A stretch of DNA of 64,000 nt from Hyphomicrobiales bacterium (GCA_017305535.1 JAFKKN010000001.1:1-64000), one strand, 5' to 3'. Counted from the stretch's first letter, positions 7,636-15,927 are shown. The notes: generated by a model not told the origin, from the letters alone. A program made the numbers and translations.

Positions 7636-7723
7636 GTCATGCCCGGGCTTGCCCCGGGTATCCACCGTCTTAGCGCCACGCAAGTTCAAAGACGTGGATG
7701 GCCGGGACAAGCCCGGCCATGAC
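7636..7723. repeat. Palindromic intergenic repeat, copy 1
   Basis: An 88-bp imperfect inverted repeat. Its left arm runs GTCATGCCCGGGCTTGCCC... ATCCAC-GTCTT and its right arm AAGACGTGGATGGCCGGGACAAGCCCGGCCATGAC in reverse sense. A related copy with the same arms occurs at 62476-62600, so it is a dispersed element. Such RNA-hairpin-forming repeats are common between genes in Bradyrhizobiaceae. It lies between the convergent ABC-F and OpgC genes and could serve as a terminator. Confidence 0.75.
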
Positions 7724-7795
7724 GACGACGAAGCAATCAAGTCTAGCTTTAGCGGTCTGGATTGATCCGCGGTTGTCGCTCCTCGCAACGACGGC
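7724..7795. repeat. Second repeat-like unit next to copy 1
   Basis: This stretch contains GAAGCAATC and, 20-30 bases on, GGATTGATCCGCGG followed by GTCGCTCCTCGCAACGAC. That resembles another bradyrhizobial intergenic motif (GTTGCGAGGAGCGAC...GAAGCAATCC in reverse). It directly abuts the palindrome at 7636-7723. Assigned by recollection of the motif only; no second copy was found in this window. Confidence 0.4.
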
Positions 7796-7807
7796 CAAAT
7801 GAGCGGG

Positions 7808-9001
7808 CTACGCCGCGTCGGCGCGTTTTGCCGGTGCCGCAGGCGCCTGCGATGGTGCATTTGCCGTTGCGGCGGGCTTCGGTCGCGGTTTGTCCTGCTG
7901 TTTCGACCAGGAGATGTAGTAGGCCACGATCGTCATGATGGCGATGCCTGCCGCGCTGACCACGACCTGCGCCAGGAACGAGCCCGAACTCATGATCAGC
8001 GTGAAGTGCGCGACGAATGACAGGAACACGCCGACGCAGAACACCGCCAGCGATTGCTGGCCGCATTTCACCACTGGCTCGAATATCTTCCATTCCAGCC
8101 CGGGCCATTCCTTCGGCACGAAGCGCGTGACGAAGAAGGCTATGATGACGAAGTGCAGCACGCGATACGGCGCGAGATAGGTTTTGTCGTTGGGGTTGAA
8201 GGCGTCGTACAGCCACGACGGGAACATCGCGCCGAAGTCGGGAAAGCGTCCGGCCATGGTCATGATCAGCGCGAAGATCAGATAGGCCCCGCCGAGATAG
8301 AGCAGGATCGGCGAGTTGATCACCGACCGCGACGCCGTCGCGCCGCCGAGCGCGAACCATGCGCCGAACATGAACAGCAACTGCCAGGTGAACGGGTTGA
8401 AGTACCATTCGCCCGCGGGATAGCCGCGCAGGTTCCAGCCATAGTGCCGGGCTGCGAAATACAGGCACAGCGAGGCGAGCATCGTGAGGTCGGGCTTGCG
8501 CAGCATCATCCACAGCACCGGCGGGAAGAATGCCATCAACACGATGTAGAGCGGCAGCACGTCGAGGTTGAGCGGCTTGAAGGACAGCAGCAGGCCATGG
8601 ATCAGCGTCTGGATCGGATTTTCGATCAAGCCCGCAACGTTGAACTCGTTGATGATCTCGACGTCGCTATAGCGCTGCGCGACGTAGCCGATCGCGGCGA
8701 TATAGATCACGAACAGCACGACATGGGCGACATAGAGTTGCCATACCCGCTTGAACAACCGTGTCGCGCCGACCACGAAGCCACGATCCAGCATCATCTT
8801 GGCGTAGACGAACGAGGCGGTGTAGCCGGAGATGAAGACGAACAGGTCGGCGGCGTCGCTGAAACCGTAATTCCGCGTCGTGATCCAGTTCACCACATTG
8901 TTAGGAATGTGATCGAGGAAGATCGCCCAGTTGGCGATGCCGCGAAACAGATCGAGCCGCAGGTCGCGGCCTTTGGGGGGCAGGGTTGCGTGGATGTCCA
9001 T
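7808..9001 (-). CDS. opgC: OpgC-like membrane acyltransferase
   Basis: This encodes a 397-residue integral membrane protein with about 10 hydrophobic segments. The N-terminus RDLRLDLFRGIANWAIFLDHIPNNVVNWITTRNYGFSDAADLFVFISGYTASFVY is characteristic of the OpgC/OpgC_C family. It shows the RxDxxRG motif and the invariant His in LDHIP shared with acyltransferase-3 enzymes. Family members attach succinyl groups to osmoregulated periplasmic glucans in the inner membrane. The C-terminal 25 residues are Ala/Pro/Lys-rich and cytoplasmic. No glucan synthase gene (opgG, opgH, ndvB) is nearby, so the acceptor is inferred from the family only. Confidence 0.85.
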   Translation of the reverse strand: MDIHATLPPKGRDLRLDLFRGIANWAIFLDHIPNNVVNWITTRNYGFSDAADLFVFISGYTASFVYAKMMLDRGFVVGATRLFKRVWQLYVAHVVLFVIYIAAIGYVAQRYSDVEIINEFNVAGLIENPIQTLIHGLLLSFKPLNLDVLPLYIVLMAFFPPVLWMMLRKPDLTMLASLCLYFAARHYGWNLRGYPAGEWYFNPFTWQLLFMFGAWFALGGATASRSVINSPILLYLGGAYLIFALIMTMAGRFPDFGAMFPSWLYDAFNPNDKTYLAPYRVLHFVIIAFFVTRFVPKEWPGLEWKIFEPVVKCGQQSLAVFCVGVFLSFVAHFTLIMSSGSFLAQVVVSAAGIAIMTIVAYYISWSKQQDKPRPKPAATANAPSQAPAAPAKRADAA

Positions 9002-9217
9002 GGGCGCCGTCGGTAAGGTCTGGAATGGAGCGGAACGTCAGGTTGCCGGCAGGTAGGGTGTTGTCGAGATTGTCACAAGGCTGCGGACGGACTATAGCAT
9101 CAGCCACACACGGATCGTCGGTATTCGGCCCGCGATGCGACGTGTGGCCGGCGGCGCGAGCCGGTGCCCGTCCATCCGGTTGTCGTCGAAACGCGAATCA
9201 GCAGGCCACGCCACGTC

Positions 9218-9523
9218 ATGACCGCACGTATTTTTAAACCCGCCAAGAACGCGATGCAATCCGGCTTTGCCAAGAGCAAGGAATGGCAACTCGATTACGA
9301 GCCCGAGCAGCCGCGCGTGGTCGAGCCGCTGATGGGGTGGACCAGTTCGGGCGACATGAAACAGCAACTGACCTTGCGGTTCGCCACCCGGGACGAGGCC
9401 GTCGCCTATTGCGAGCGCAAGGGCATCGCCTATCAGGTGATCGAGCCGCAGGAGCGGGCGCGCCGGCAGGCGGCTTACGCCGACAATTTTGCCTTCCGCC
9501 GCACCGACCCCTGGACGCATTGA
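9218..9523 (+). CDS. Complex I accessory subunit, NDUFS4-like
   Basis: This encodes a 101-residue protein of the ETC complex I subunit conserved region family (mitochondrial 18-kDa/AQDQ subunit). Visible hallmarks are ARIFKPAKNAMQSG at the start, KEWQLDYEP, GWTSSGDMKQQLTLRFATRDEAVAYCERKGIAYQV in the middle, and YADNFAFRRTDPWTH at the end. In alphaproteobacteria this subunit sits at the base of the peripheral arm of NADH:ubiquinone oxidoreductase and is encoded away from the nuo operon, as here. The start at 9218 gives the family-length N-terminus; the frame opens earlier at 9164 without support. Confidence 0.9.
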   Translation: MTARIFKPAKNAMQSGFAKSKEWQLDYEPEQPRVVEPLMGWTSSGDMKQQLTLRFATRDEAVAYCERKGIAYQVIEPQERARRQAAYADNFAFRRTDPWTH

Positions 9524-9570
9524 TCCGGACCCGCTGATCTGTTTCGATTGAAAAATCGGATGCGATCGGA

Positions 9571-9594
9571 CCGACCGGTTTGATCTCCGGTCGG
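9571..9594. promoter_or_regulatory. Inverted repeat upstream of mcc genes
   Basis: Perfect 8-bp arms (CCGACCGG / CCGGTCGG) are separated by 8 bases, 48 bases after the complex I subunit stop and 210 bases before mccB. It has no T-run. It could be a terminator of the upstream gene or an operator of the leucine genes; the sequence cannot decide. Confidence 0.3.
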
Positions 9595-9804
9595 CGGACG
9601 TGTCTGCGCGCGTCGCGCCGCCGGTGATACTTTACCCGATGGAAACCTTGTTCTTTCCGCGACGAGGAGCCGGGCGATGCGGTGTTTCCCATCAGACCCG
9701 AAAGTACCGGTTGCGCGAGGTGGCGCCGCAATGACAACATGGCGGCGGTCGTCACCCAAGGTCGTTCACTCGTAAAGGCCGTTCACTCGAACCCTCTGGA
9801 CGTC

Positions 9805-11409
9805 ATGCCGCTTCATTCCAATATTGCAACGAATTCTCCGGATTTCACCCAGAACGCCGACGCGATGCGCGCGCTGGTGACGGAGTTGAAGGACAAGCTC
9901 AACGAGGTCTCGGGCGGCGGCGGCAAGGCGTCGCGCCAGCGTCATACCTCGCGCGGCAAGATGTTCGTCCGCGATCGCGTCGATCTCTTGATCGACCCCG
10001 GCACCGCGTTTCTCGAGCTGTCGCCCTTGGCGGCGAACGGCCTTTACGGCGGCGACGTGCACTCGGCGAGTGTTGTCACCGGCGTCGGCCGCATCTCCGG
10101 GCGTGAATGCGTGATCGTCGCCAACGACGCCACCGTCAAGGGCGGCACCTATTACCCGATGACGGTGAAGAAGCATCTGCGCGCGCAGGACATCGCGCGG
10201 CAGAACAATCTGCCCTGCGTCTACATGGTGGATTCCGGCGGCGCGTTCCTGCCGCTGCAGGACGAGGTCTTTCCCGACGAGCGCCATTTCGGTCGCATCT
10301 TCTACAATCAGGCCAATCTCTCGGCACAGGGCGTCGCCCAGATCGCCATCGTGATGGGCTCCTGCACCGCCGGCGGCGCTTACGTGCCGGCGATGTCCGA
10401 CGAGAGCATCATCGTGCGTAATCAGGGCACGATTTTCCTCGGCGGCCCGCCGCTGGTGAAGGCCGCGACCGGCGAGGTGGTGACGGCGGAAGAACTCGGC
10501 GGCGCCGACGTGCATTCGCGCCAGTCCGGCGTCACCGATCACTATGCGCAGAACGATCGCCATGCCATCGGTATCGCACGTAAGATCGTCAGCACTCTCA
10601 AGCAGTCGCCGCGGCATGTCTCCGGATGGCAGACGCCGCGGGAGCCGCTTTACGCGCCGCAGGAAATCTACGGCGTGGTGCCGGCCGACAACCGCAAGCC
10701 GTTCGACGTGCGCGACATCATCGCGCGGATCGTTGACGGCTCAGAGTTCGACGAATTCAAGAAGCTGTATGGCCAGACCCTGGTGTGCGGCTTCGCGCAT
10801 ATCTGGGGCTATCCGGTCGGCATCGTCGCCAACAACGGCATCCTGTTCAGCGAAAGCTCGCTGAAGGGCGCGCACTTCATCGAGCTGTGCAGCCAGCGCA
10901 ACATTCCGCTGGTGTTCCTGCAGAACATCACCGGCTTCATGGTCGGCAAGAAGTACGAAGCGGGCGGCATCGCGCGCGACGGCGCCAAGCTGGTGACGGC
11001 GGTGGCGACGACGTCGGTGCCGAAGTTCACCGTGGTGATCGGCGGCTCTTACGGCGCGGGCAATTACGGCATGTGCGGCCGAGCCTATTCGCCGCGCTTC
11101 CTGTGGATGTGGCCCAACGCGCGCATCTCGGTGATGGGCGGCGAGCAGGCGGCGATGGTGCTGAGCACGGTGCGCCGCGAAGGCATCGAGGCCAAGGGCG
11201 GCACGTGGTCCGCCGAGGAGGAGCGCGAATTCCAGGCGCCGATCCGGGCGCAGTATGAAAAGCAGGGCAGTCCCTATTACGCCACCGCGCGGCTGTGGGA
11301 CGACGGCGTGATCGATCCCGCCGATACGCGTCTGGTTCTGGGTCTCGGTCTGTCGGCGGCGGCGAACGCGCCGATCGAGCCGACCCGTTTCGGTATTTTC
11401 AGGATGTAA
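9805..11409 (+). CDS. mccB: Methylcrotonoyl-CoA carboxylase, carboxyltransferase (beta) subunit
   Basis: This encodes a 534-residue protein made of two crotonase/ClpP-like carboxyltransferase halves. Visible signatures are [75 protein letters not shown] and [54 protein letters not shown] and the closing [14 protein letters not shown] also match. These fit the methylcrotonyl-CoA type better than propionyl-CoA or acetyl-CoA types. It transfers the carboxyl group from biotin to 3-methylcrotonyl-CoA in leucine breakdown. The start at 9805 (MPLHS) fits the family N-terminus; the frame is open earlier. The stop overlaps the first ATG of mccA by one base. Confidence 0.92.
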   Translation: MPLHSNIATNSPDFTQNADAMRALVTELKDKLNEVSGGGGKASRQRHTSRGKMFVRDRVDLLIDPGTAFLELSPLAANGLYGGDVHSASVVTGVGRISGRECVIVANDATVKGGTYYPMTVKKHLRAQDIARQNNLPCVYMVDSGGAFLPLQDEVFPDERHFGRIFYNQANLSAQGVAQIAIVMGSCTAGGAYVPAMSDESIIVRNQGTIFLGGPPLVKAATGEVVTAEELGGADVHSRQSGVTDHYAQNDRHAIGIARKIVSTLKQSPRHVSGWQTPREPLYAPQEIYGVVPADNRKPFDVRDIIARIVDGSEFDEFKKLYGQTLVCGFAHIWGYPVGIVANNGILFSESSLKGAHFIELCSQRNIPLVFLQNITGFMVGKKYEAGGIARDGAKLVTAVATTSVPKFTVVIGGSYGAGNYGMCGRAYSPRFLWMWPNARISVMGGEQAAMVLSTVRREGIEAKGGTWSAEEEREFQAPIRAQYEKQGSPYYATARLWDDGVIDPADTRLVLGLGLSAAANAPIEPTRFGIFRM

Positions 11410-11411
11410 TG

Positions 11412-13418
11412 ATGGCAGGCTCTGCACACTACCGGCGTTTCCGGACGCTCTTGATCGCCAATCGTGGCGAAATCGCTTGCCGCGTCATTCGCACCGCCAA
11501 AGCAATGGGCCTGCGCACCGTCGCGGTCTATTCCGAGGCCGATGCCGATGCGGTCCACGTCGCTATGGCCGACGATGCCGTGCTGCTGGGACCTGCGCGT
11601 GCGCGCGACAGCTACTTGAACATCGAACGCGTGCTGGCGGCGGCAAAGCAGACCGGCGCGGAAGCGATTCATCCCGGTTACGGCTTCCTGTCCGAGAATG
11701 CCGAGTTCGCGCAGGCCTGCGCCGACGCCAATCTGGTGTTCGTCGGCCCGACCGCGGCGATGATGACCGCGATGGGCTCGAAGTCCGGCTCCAAGCTCTT
11801 GATGGAAAAAGCCGGCGTGCCGCTGGTCCCCGGCTATCATGGCGAAGCGCAGGACGACGCGACCCTGGCGGCGGCGGCCGCGAAGGCCGGCTATCCGGTA
11901 CTGGTGAAGGCATCGGCCGGCGGCGGCGGGCGCGGCATGCGCGTGGTGCGCGAGGCTTCCGAGATGAGGGCGGCGCTGGAGAGCGCGCGGCGCGAGGCCA
12001 AGGCGGCGTTCGGCGATGACCGCATGTTGGTCGAGAAATATGTCCAGAACCCGCGCCACATCGAGGTGCAGATCGTCGGTGACAGCCACGGCAATTTGCT
12101 GTCGCTGTTCGAGCGCGAATGCACCTTGCAGCGGCGCCACCAGAAGGTGATCGAGGAAGCGCCGTCGCCGACACTCAACGCCGCACAGCGTGAAAAGGTC
12201 TGCGAGGCCGCGCGCAAGGCGGCCGGCGCGGTGAACTACGTCGGCGCGGGTACCATCGAATTCGTCTCCGACGGCAAGGAAGTGTTCTTCATCGAAATGA
12301 ACACGCGCTTGCAGGTCGAGCATCCGGTGACCGAACTGATCAGCGGTGTCGATCTGGTCGAGTGGCAGCTGCGCGTCGCGTTCGGCGAGAAGCTGCCGAT
12401 GACGCAGGATCAGCTCAAGCTCAACGGTCACGCCATCGAGGCGCGGGTCTACGCGGAAAACCCCGACAAGAACTTCATGCCGTCGGTCGGCCGCATCAAG
12501 ACGTGGAGGACGCCGGAGGAAGTCGGCGGCTTGCGGATCGACGCCGGCTACCGGCAGGGCAGCAACGTGTCGCCGCATTACGACGCGATGCTCGCCAAGG
12601 TGATTGCCTGGGCGCCGACGCGCGACGTCGCCATCGACCGCCTCAATCGCGGTCTGGAAGAAACCGACGTGCGCGGCGTCGTCACCAACATTCCGTTCCT
12701 GTCGGCGCTCATCACCCATCCCGATGTCCGCAAGAACAAGATCGATACCGGCTTCATCGAGCGGCATCTGAAGGATCTGACGCCGAAGCCGCCCGCGCCA
12801 GGCGCGCTTGAACTGGCGGCGGCGATCGCGGCGATCCTGACTCACGAGCGGCAAGAGATGCGCGCCGATGTGCAGTCGCCGTGGCAGACCGACGGCTGGA
12901 TGCCGGTCGGCCAGCGTCACCGCGTATTCACCTTTAAACAAGGGGCGGGCACTGAGCTGACCATCGCCCGCCGCTATGGCGGCGGTTCGTCGGCGCTGGA
13001 GATCGACGGTCACCAGATCGATTTCGCTTTCAACGCCGAAGGCGACAGCGCGTTCGCGGTGTCGCTCGACGGCGCGCGCAGCCATGCGGTGGCTGTGCTC
13101 GACGGTCGTGACGTCTATGTGCGCACGCGCAACGGACGTTTCGAGTTCACATGGGCCGATCCGTTCAGCGGCGGCGACGACGAGCACGTCGGCGAAGACC
13201 GCATCGTCGCGCCGCTGCCCGGCACCGTGGTCGCGCTGCTGGCGAAGGAAGGCGAGACGCTGGAGAAGGGTGCGCCGATCCTCACGCTGGAAGTGATGAA
13301 GATGGAGCAGACCTTGCGCGCGCCGTTCGCCGGTGTGGTGAAGCGCATCAATTGCAAGGTCGGTGACATCGTGCAGGAAGGCGTCGAACTCGCCGAGATC
13401 GAGCCGACGGAGAAGTAA
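11412..13418 (+). CDS. mccA: Methylcrotonoyl-CoA carboxylase, biotin carboxylase/carrier (alpha) subunit
   Basis: This encodes a 668-residue protein. The biotin carboxylase domain spans about residues 8-455 (LLIANRGEIACRVIRTAK, HPGYGFLSENAEFAQAC, the ATP-grasp loop KASAGGGGRGMR, ERECTLQRRHQKVIEEAPSP and EMNTRLQVEHPVTE). A middle BT-like region comes next, and a biotinyl-lipoyl domain at the end has the biotin site EVMKMEQ (Lys630). It carboxylates biotin with ATP and bicarbonate and works with mccB. The paired start codons are ATGATG at 11409 and 11412. The second has better spacing from CAGGA at 11400-11404; using the first would overlap the mccB stop by one base. Translational coupling is likely. 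Confidence 0.93.
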   Translation: MAGSAHYRRFRTLLIANRGEIACRVIRTAKAMGLRTVAVYSEADADAVHVAMADDAVLLGPARARDSYLNIERVLAAAKQTGAEAIHPGYGFLSENAEFAQACADANLVFVGPTAAMMTAMGSKSGSKLLMEKAGVPLVPGYHGEAQDDATLAAAAAKAGYPVLVKASAGGGGRGMRVVREASEMRAALESARREAKAAFGDDRMLVEKYVQNPRHIEVQIVGDSHGNLLSLFERECTLQRRHQKVIEEAPSPTLNAAQREKVCEAARKAAGAVNYVGAGTIEFVSDGKEVFFIEMNTRLQVEHPVTELISGVDLVEWQLRVAFGEKLPMTQDQLKLNGHAIEARVYAENPDKNFMPSVGRIKTWRTPEEVGGLRIDAGYRQGSNVSPHYDAMLAKVIAWAPTRDVAIDRLNRGLEETDVRGVVTNIPFLSALITHPDVRKNKIDTGFIERHLKDLTPKPPAPGALELAAAIAAILTHERQEMRADVQSPWQTDGWMPVGQRHRVFTFKQGAGTELTIARRYGGGSSALEIDGHQIDFAFNAEGDSAFAVSLDGARSHAVAVLDGRDVYVRTRNGRFEFTWADPFSGGDDEHVGEDRIVAPLPGTVVALLAKEGETLEKGAPILTLEVMKMEQTLRAPFAGVVKRINCKVGDIVQEGVELAEIEPTEK

Positions 13419-13423
13419 GCCGC

Positions 13424-14338
13424 ATGAGCGATCGGGTGCAGATCGTTGAGATGGGGCCACGCGACGGCCTGCAAAACGAGAAAGTGTCGGTCAGCGTCGA
13501 GGCGCGCATCGCCTTCGTCGAGGCGCTGGTGGCGGCGGGGCTCACCACTTGCGAGGTCGGCGCGTTCGTGTCGCCGAAGGCGATTCCGCAGATGGTTGGC
13601 TCGGATCAGGTGCTGCGCGCGGCCAGCCAACTGCCGGTCGGCGAGTTTCATGTTCTGGTGCCGAACGAGAAAGGCTACGAGGCGGCCATCGCCGCCGGCG
13701 CGAAAGTCGTCTCGGTGTTTGCGTCGGCGTCGGAGGGGTTTTCGCGGGCCAACATCAATTGCTCCATCGCCGAATCCATCGAACGCTTCAAGCCGGTGCT
13801 AGCGCGCGCGAAAGCCGACGGCATCAAGGTGCGCGGTTACGTCTCCTGCGTGCTCGGCTGCCCGTTCGACGGCGAGGTAAAGCCATCAGCCGTCGCCGAC
13901 GTGGCGAAGACGTTGTGGGATCTTGGCTGCTACGAAATCTCGCTCGGCGACACCATCGGCGTCGGCACCCCGGCGAAAGCGCGCGCCATGCTGCGCGCGG
14001 TCAGCGGCGATGTGTCGACGGCGAAGCTCGCGATGCATTTCCACGACACCTACGGACAGGCGCTCGCCAATCTCTATGCCGGCATGGAGGAGGGCGTGTT
14101 CGTGATCGATTCCGCCGCGGGTGGTTTGGGCGGTTGTCCCTATGCGCCCGGCGCGACCGGCAACGTCGCGACCGAGGATGTTATCTACATGCTGGAAGGC
14201 ATGGGTGTTCCGACCGGCGTCGACATGGACAAGCTGCTCGCCGCGACCAATCAGATGAGCACGCTGCTGGGGCGTCCGCCGGTCAGCCGGGTGGCGTCGG
14301 CGCTCAACGCCAAGCGGCGCAAGGCCGCCAAGGTCTAA
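13424..14338 (+). CDS. mvaB: Hydroxymethylglutaryl-CoA lyase
   Basis: This encodes a 304-residue TIM-barrel enzyme of the HMGL-like family. It shows GPRDGLQNE at the N-terminus (substrate and metal site), the metal-binding HFHDTYGQALANLYAG and the catalytic-cysteine loop GGLGGCPYAPGATGNVATED. It cleaves 3-hydroxy-3-methylglutaryl-CoA into acetoacetate and acetyl-CoA, the last step of leucine degradation. It starts 5 bases after mccA, so it is in the same operon. The other two steps, isovaleryl-CoA dehydrogenase and methylglutaconyl-CoA hydratase, are not encoded in this window. Confidence 0.93.
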   Translation: MSDRVQIVEMGPRDGLQNEKVSVSVEARIAFVEALVAAGLTTCEVGAFVSPKAIPQMVGSDQVLRAASQLPVGEFHVLVPNEKGYEAAIAAGAKVVSVFASASEGFSRANINCSIAESIERFKPVLARAKADGIKVRGYVSCVLGCPFDGEVKPSAVADVAKTLWDLGCYEISLGDTIGVGTPAKARAMLRAVSGDVSTAKLAMHFHDTYGQALANLYAGMEEGVFVIDSAAGGLGGCPYAPGATGNVATEDVIYMLEGMGVPTGVDMDKLLAATNQMSTLLGRPPVSRVASALNAKRRKAAKV

Positions 14339-14434
14339 ATTCAAGGCCTGCGCTCAAGTGTAACAATCCCGATTTCTCTGCGTAGCTCCTGTTGCGATCC
14401 GCTTCGTGCGGCGTTTCAACAGGAGGAATTTGTC

Positions 14435-14662
14435 ATGATCTCGCGCATCCGTTTTGCGTCTGCCGTTTCCGCGTCCGTCATCGCGCTCGGCCTGACGCTT
14501 GCTCCCGCCGTGGCGCAGGACAAGATGAGCAAGGACACCGGCATGAAATCCACGACGATGTCGAAGGACAAGATGTCAAAGGACGGCATGTCCAAGGACA
14601 AGATGTCGAAGGACGGGATGAAGCACGACAATATGATGAAAAAGGACGAAATGAAAAAATAG
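14435..14662 (+). CDS. Pentapeptide MXKDX repeat protein
   Basis: This encodes a 75-residue exported protein. A signal peptide (residues 1-27, ending AVA) is followed by a lysine/aspartate/methionine-rich repeat of the MxKDx type: MSKDT, MSKDK, MSKDG, MSKDK, MSKDG and degenerate units to the end. This is the MXKDX repeat family, small periplasmic proteins of unknown role found in several proteobacteria. An AGGAGGAA ribosome site precedes the ATG at ideal distance. The Met-rich, acidic pattern could bind copper or other metals, which is inference. A strong hairpin follows at 14680. Confidence 0.85.
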   Translation: MISRIRFASAVSASVIALGLTLAPAVAQDKMSKDTGMKSTTMSKDKMSKDGMSKDKMSKDGMKHDNMMKKDEMKK

Positions 14663-14679
14663 CTGCGCGCGTGATCGAT

Positions 14680-14708
14680 GGCGATGCCGCCACTCGCGGG
14701 CGGCATCG
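14680..14708. terminator. Bidirectional hairpin between convergent genes
   Basis: An 11-bp perfect stem (GCGATGCCGCC / GGCGGCATCGC) with a 7-base loop lies between the MXKDX gene and the convergent DUF6481 gene. The position and strength fit a shared terminator, though the T-tracts are poor. Confidence 0.6.
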
Positions 14709-14723
14709 CGTCCGATATCGCGA

Positions 14724-15077
14724 CTACTTCTTCTTGCCTCGCGCCTTGCGTGCGGCATAGCGCGCGTCGCGGGCGGCTTTGCGCTCCGCCTCGAGTTCGG
14801 CTTCGCGCGCGGCGGCTTCCGCCTTCTCACGCTCGAGCTGCTCGGCGGCGAGCCGCGCGGCTTCGGCCTGACGGGCGGCTTCCTCGGCCTTGGCGATCTC
14901 GCGCACCCGCTTCGCCTCGGCGCGTTCGGCGGCCTGCGCGGCGCGCTCGGCCTGACGTTGCTGGACAGCAGGATCGTCGGGCCCGGGCTGCGCGCGGAAC
15001 TTGTTCAAAATATCCTTCTTGGCTTGCTGTGCCGCCTTTTGACGATCGGCAAAGCCGGGTTCCTTGAATCGACTCAT
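14724..15077 (-). CDS. DUF6481 family coiled-coil protein
   Basis: This encodes a 117-residue protein. It opens MSRFKEPGFADRQKAAQQAKKDIL, the hallmark of the small DUF6481 family. After a short Pro/Gly linker come about 75 residues of Ala/Glu/Arg-rich heptad-like sequence predicted to form one long helix or coiled coil, ending in a very basic tail (ARKARGKKK). The start at 15077 has AAAGG upstream. The function is unknown; the basic tail suggests nucleic-acid binding. Confidence 0.75.
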   Translation of the reverse strand: MSRFKEPGFADRQKAAQQAKKDILNKFRAQPGPDDPAVQQRQAERAAQAAERAEAKRVREIAKAEEAARQAEAARLAAEQLEREKAEAAAREAELEAERKAARDARYAARKARGKKK

Positions 15078-15162
15078 CGATAACCTTTGGAATAGGGCAG
15101 AGGATGGCGCGCGGACCGGCCATTCCTGAAATGGGGTATTCTGGTTGCCTCTCTCTACGCGA

Positions 15163-15250
15163 CAGACGGCGTTCAGGTCCACTCCCCAACGCCGATTTTG
15201 TCCCTGATGGCAACGAGGGGACCCACGGGATGTGGGCCCCCTCGAACTTT
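15163..15250 (+). ncRNA. Candidate small RNA with terminator hairpin
   Basis: Two stable hairpins lie in a gene-free stretch. The first (15167-15194) has a 7-bp stem CGGCGTT/AACGCCG with a 14-base loop rich in C (ACTCCCC). The second (15214-15244) has a 13-position stem with one mismatch (CGAGGGGACCCAC against GTGGGCCCCCTCG) and is followed by CTTTGTTT. A CCCC-rich loop and a terminal GC hairpin are common in rhizobial trans-acting sRNAs. The second hairpin might instead end the minus-strand VOC gene, but it lacks U residues on that side. No clear promoter was found. Confidence 0.3.
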
Positions 15251-15274
15251 GTTTAAATACGATCAATTCTGGTA

Positions 15275-15652
15275 TCAGACGACCCGGTGCATCACGCAAA
15301 TCTTGTTGCCGTCCGGATCGCGCAGGTAGGCCAGATACATTTTCATGACGCCGTTGTCGCGCACGCCCGGCGGATCTTCGCAAGTGGTGCCGCCGTTGGC
15401 GACGCCGGTTGCGTGCCACGCATCGGCCTCTTCCTGCGACTTCGCCAGAAAACCGATGGTGCCGCCGTTGGCGTGGGTCGCCGGTTTGCCGTCGATCGGC
15501 TTGGAAACCGCGAAGGTGCCGGTCTTGGTGCGGTAGAAAATCCGATGCCGATCGACAAAGGCCGGCGCAACGCCAAGCGTGCCGAGCAGCTTGTCGTAAA
15601 ATGCCTTGGCCCGATCCAGGTCGTTGGTGCCGATCATGACGTGGGAAAACAT
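15275..15652 (-). CDS. VOC (glyoxalase/bleomycin-resistance) family protein
   Basis: This encodes a 125-residue single-module vicinal-oxygen-chelate protein. It starts MFSHVMIGTNDLDRAKAFYDKLLGTLG, a typical first beta-alpha-beta unit with a potential metal-ligand His4. It continues with a GTIGFLAKSQEEADAWHATGVANGG unit and ends YLAYLRDPDGNKICVMHR, the DPDGN turn being characteristic of the superfamily. The reaction cannot be read from sequence; relatives include isomerases, dioxygenases and resistance proteins. The start at 15652 is supported by GGAGAG 8 bases upstream; the longer frame runs back into the tRNA-Arg gene and is rejected. Confidence 0.82.
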   Translation of the reverse strand: MFSHVMIGTNDLDRAKAFYDKLLGTLGVAPAFVDRHRIFYRTKTGTFAVSKPIDGKPATHANGGTIGFLAKSQEEADAWHATGVANGGTTCEDPPGVRDNGVMKMYLAYLRDPDGNKICVMHRVV

Positions 15653-15784
15653 CGCGTATCTCTCCGAAAAATTTGTTGATGGTTGCGGGCGAGGGGAACC
15701 ATTCAACAGGGAATGGCAGGATTGTCGAGTGGGATTTCGAACGGTGGTTCGAATCGTCGCAATCCGGAGAGAACCCAAACGGGG

Positions 15785-15861
15785 TGGCGATCCCAGCAGG
15801 ATTCGAACCTGCAACCCGCGGAGTAGAAATCCGCTACTCTATCCAGTTGAGCTATGGGACC
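15785..15861 (-). tRNA. tRNA-Arg (anticodon TCT)
   Basis: A 77-base cloverleaf on the minus strand. The acceptor stem is GGTCCCA/TGGGATC, and the D-arm is AGCTCAACTGGATAGAG. The anticodon stem GCGGA/TCCGC has loop TTTCTAC (anticodon complement at 15825-15827), the T-arm has GGTTCGAATCC, and the CCA is encoded. It reads AGA/AGG arginine codons. Confidence 0.95.
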
Positions 15862-15898
15862 GTCTGCCCGTCTTCTACCATCAAGGTTGGCAAAAGCG

Positions 15899-15927
15899 GG
15901 TTAGCAAAAAGCGCGCTTGCGCGTCAA
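15899..15927 (-). promoter_or_regulatory. Promoter for tRNA-Arg
   Basis: On the minus strand TTGACG (15927-15922) is followed after 17 bases by GCTAAC/CTAACC (about 15905-15899). This fits the alphaproteobacterial housekeeping pattern (TTGACG, then GCTANAWC). The -10 lies 38 bases upstream of the mature tRNA. The spacer contains a GCGCGC/GCGCGC-type palindrome. Confidence 0.5.

Noticed and set aside
9805-13418. Propionyl-CoA or geranyl-CoA carboxylase instead of methylcrotonyl-CoA carboxylase
   Set aside because: The beta-subunit motifs fit the methylcrotonyl type, and the HMG-CoA lyase gene 5 bases downstream points to leucine breakdown.
15653-15814. N-terminal extension of the VOC protein back to 15814
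   Set aside because: It would run into the tRNA-Arg gene, and the internal ATG at 15652 has a good ribosome site and the family N-terminus.
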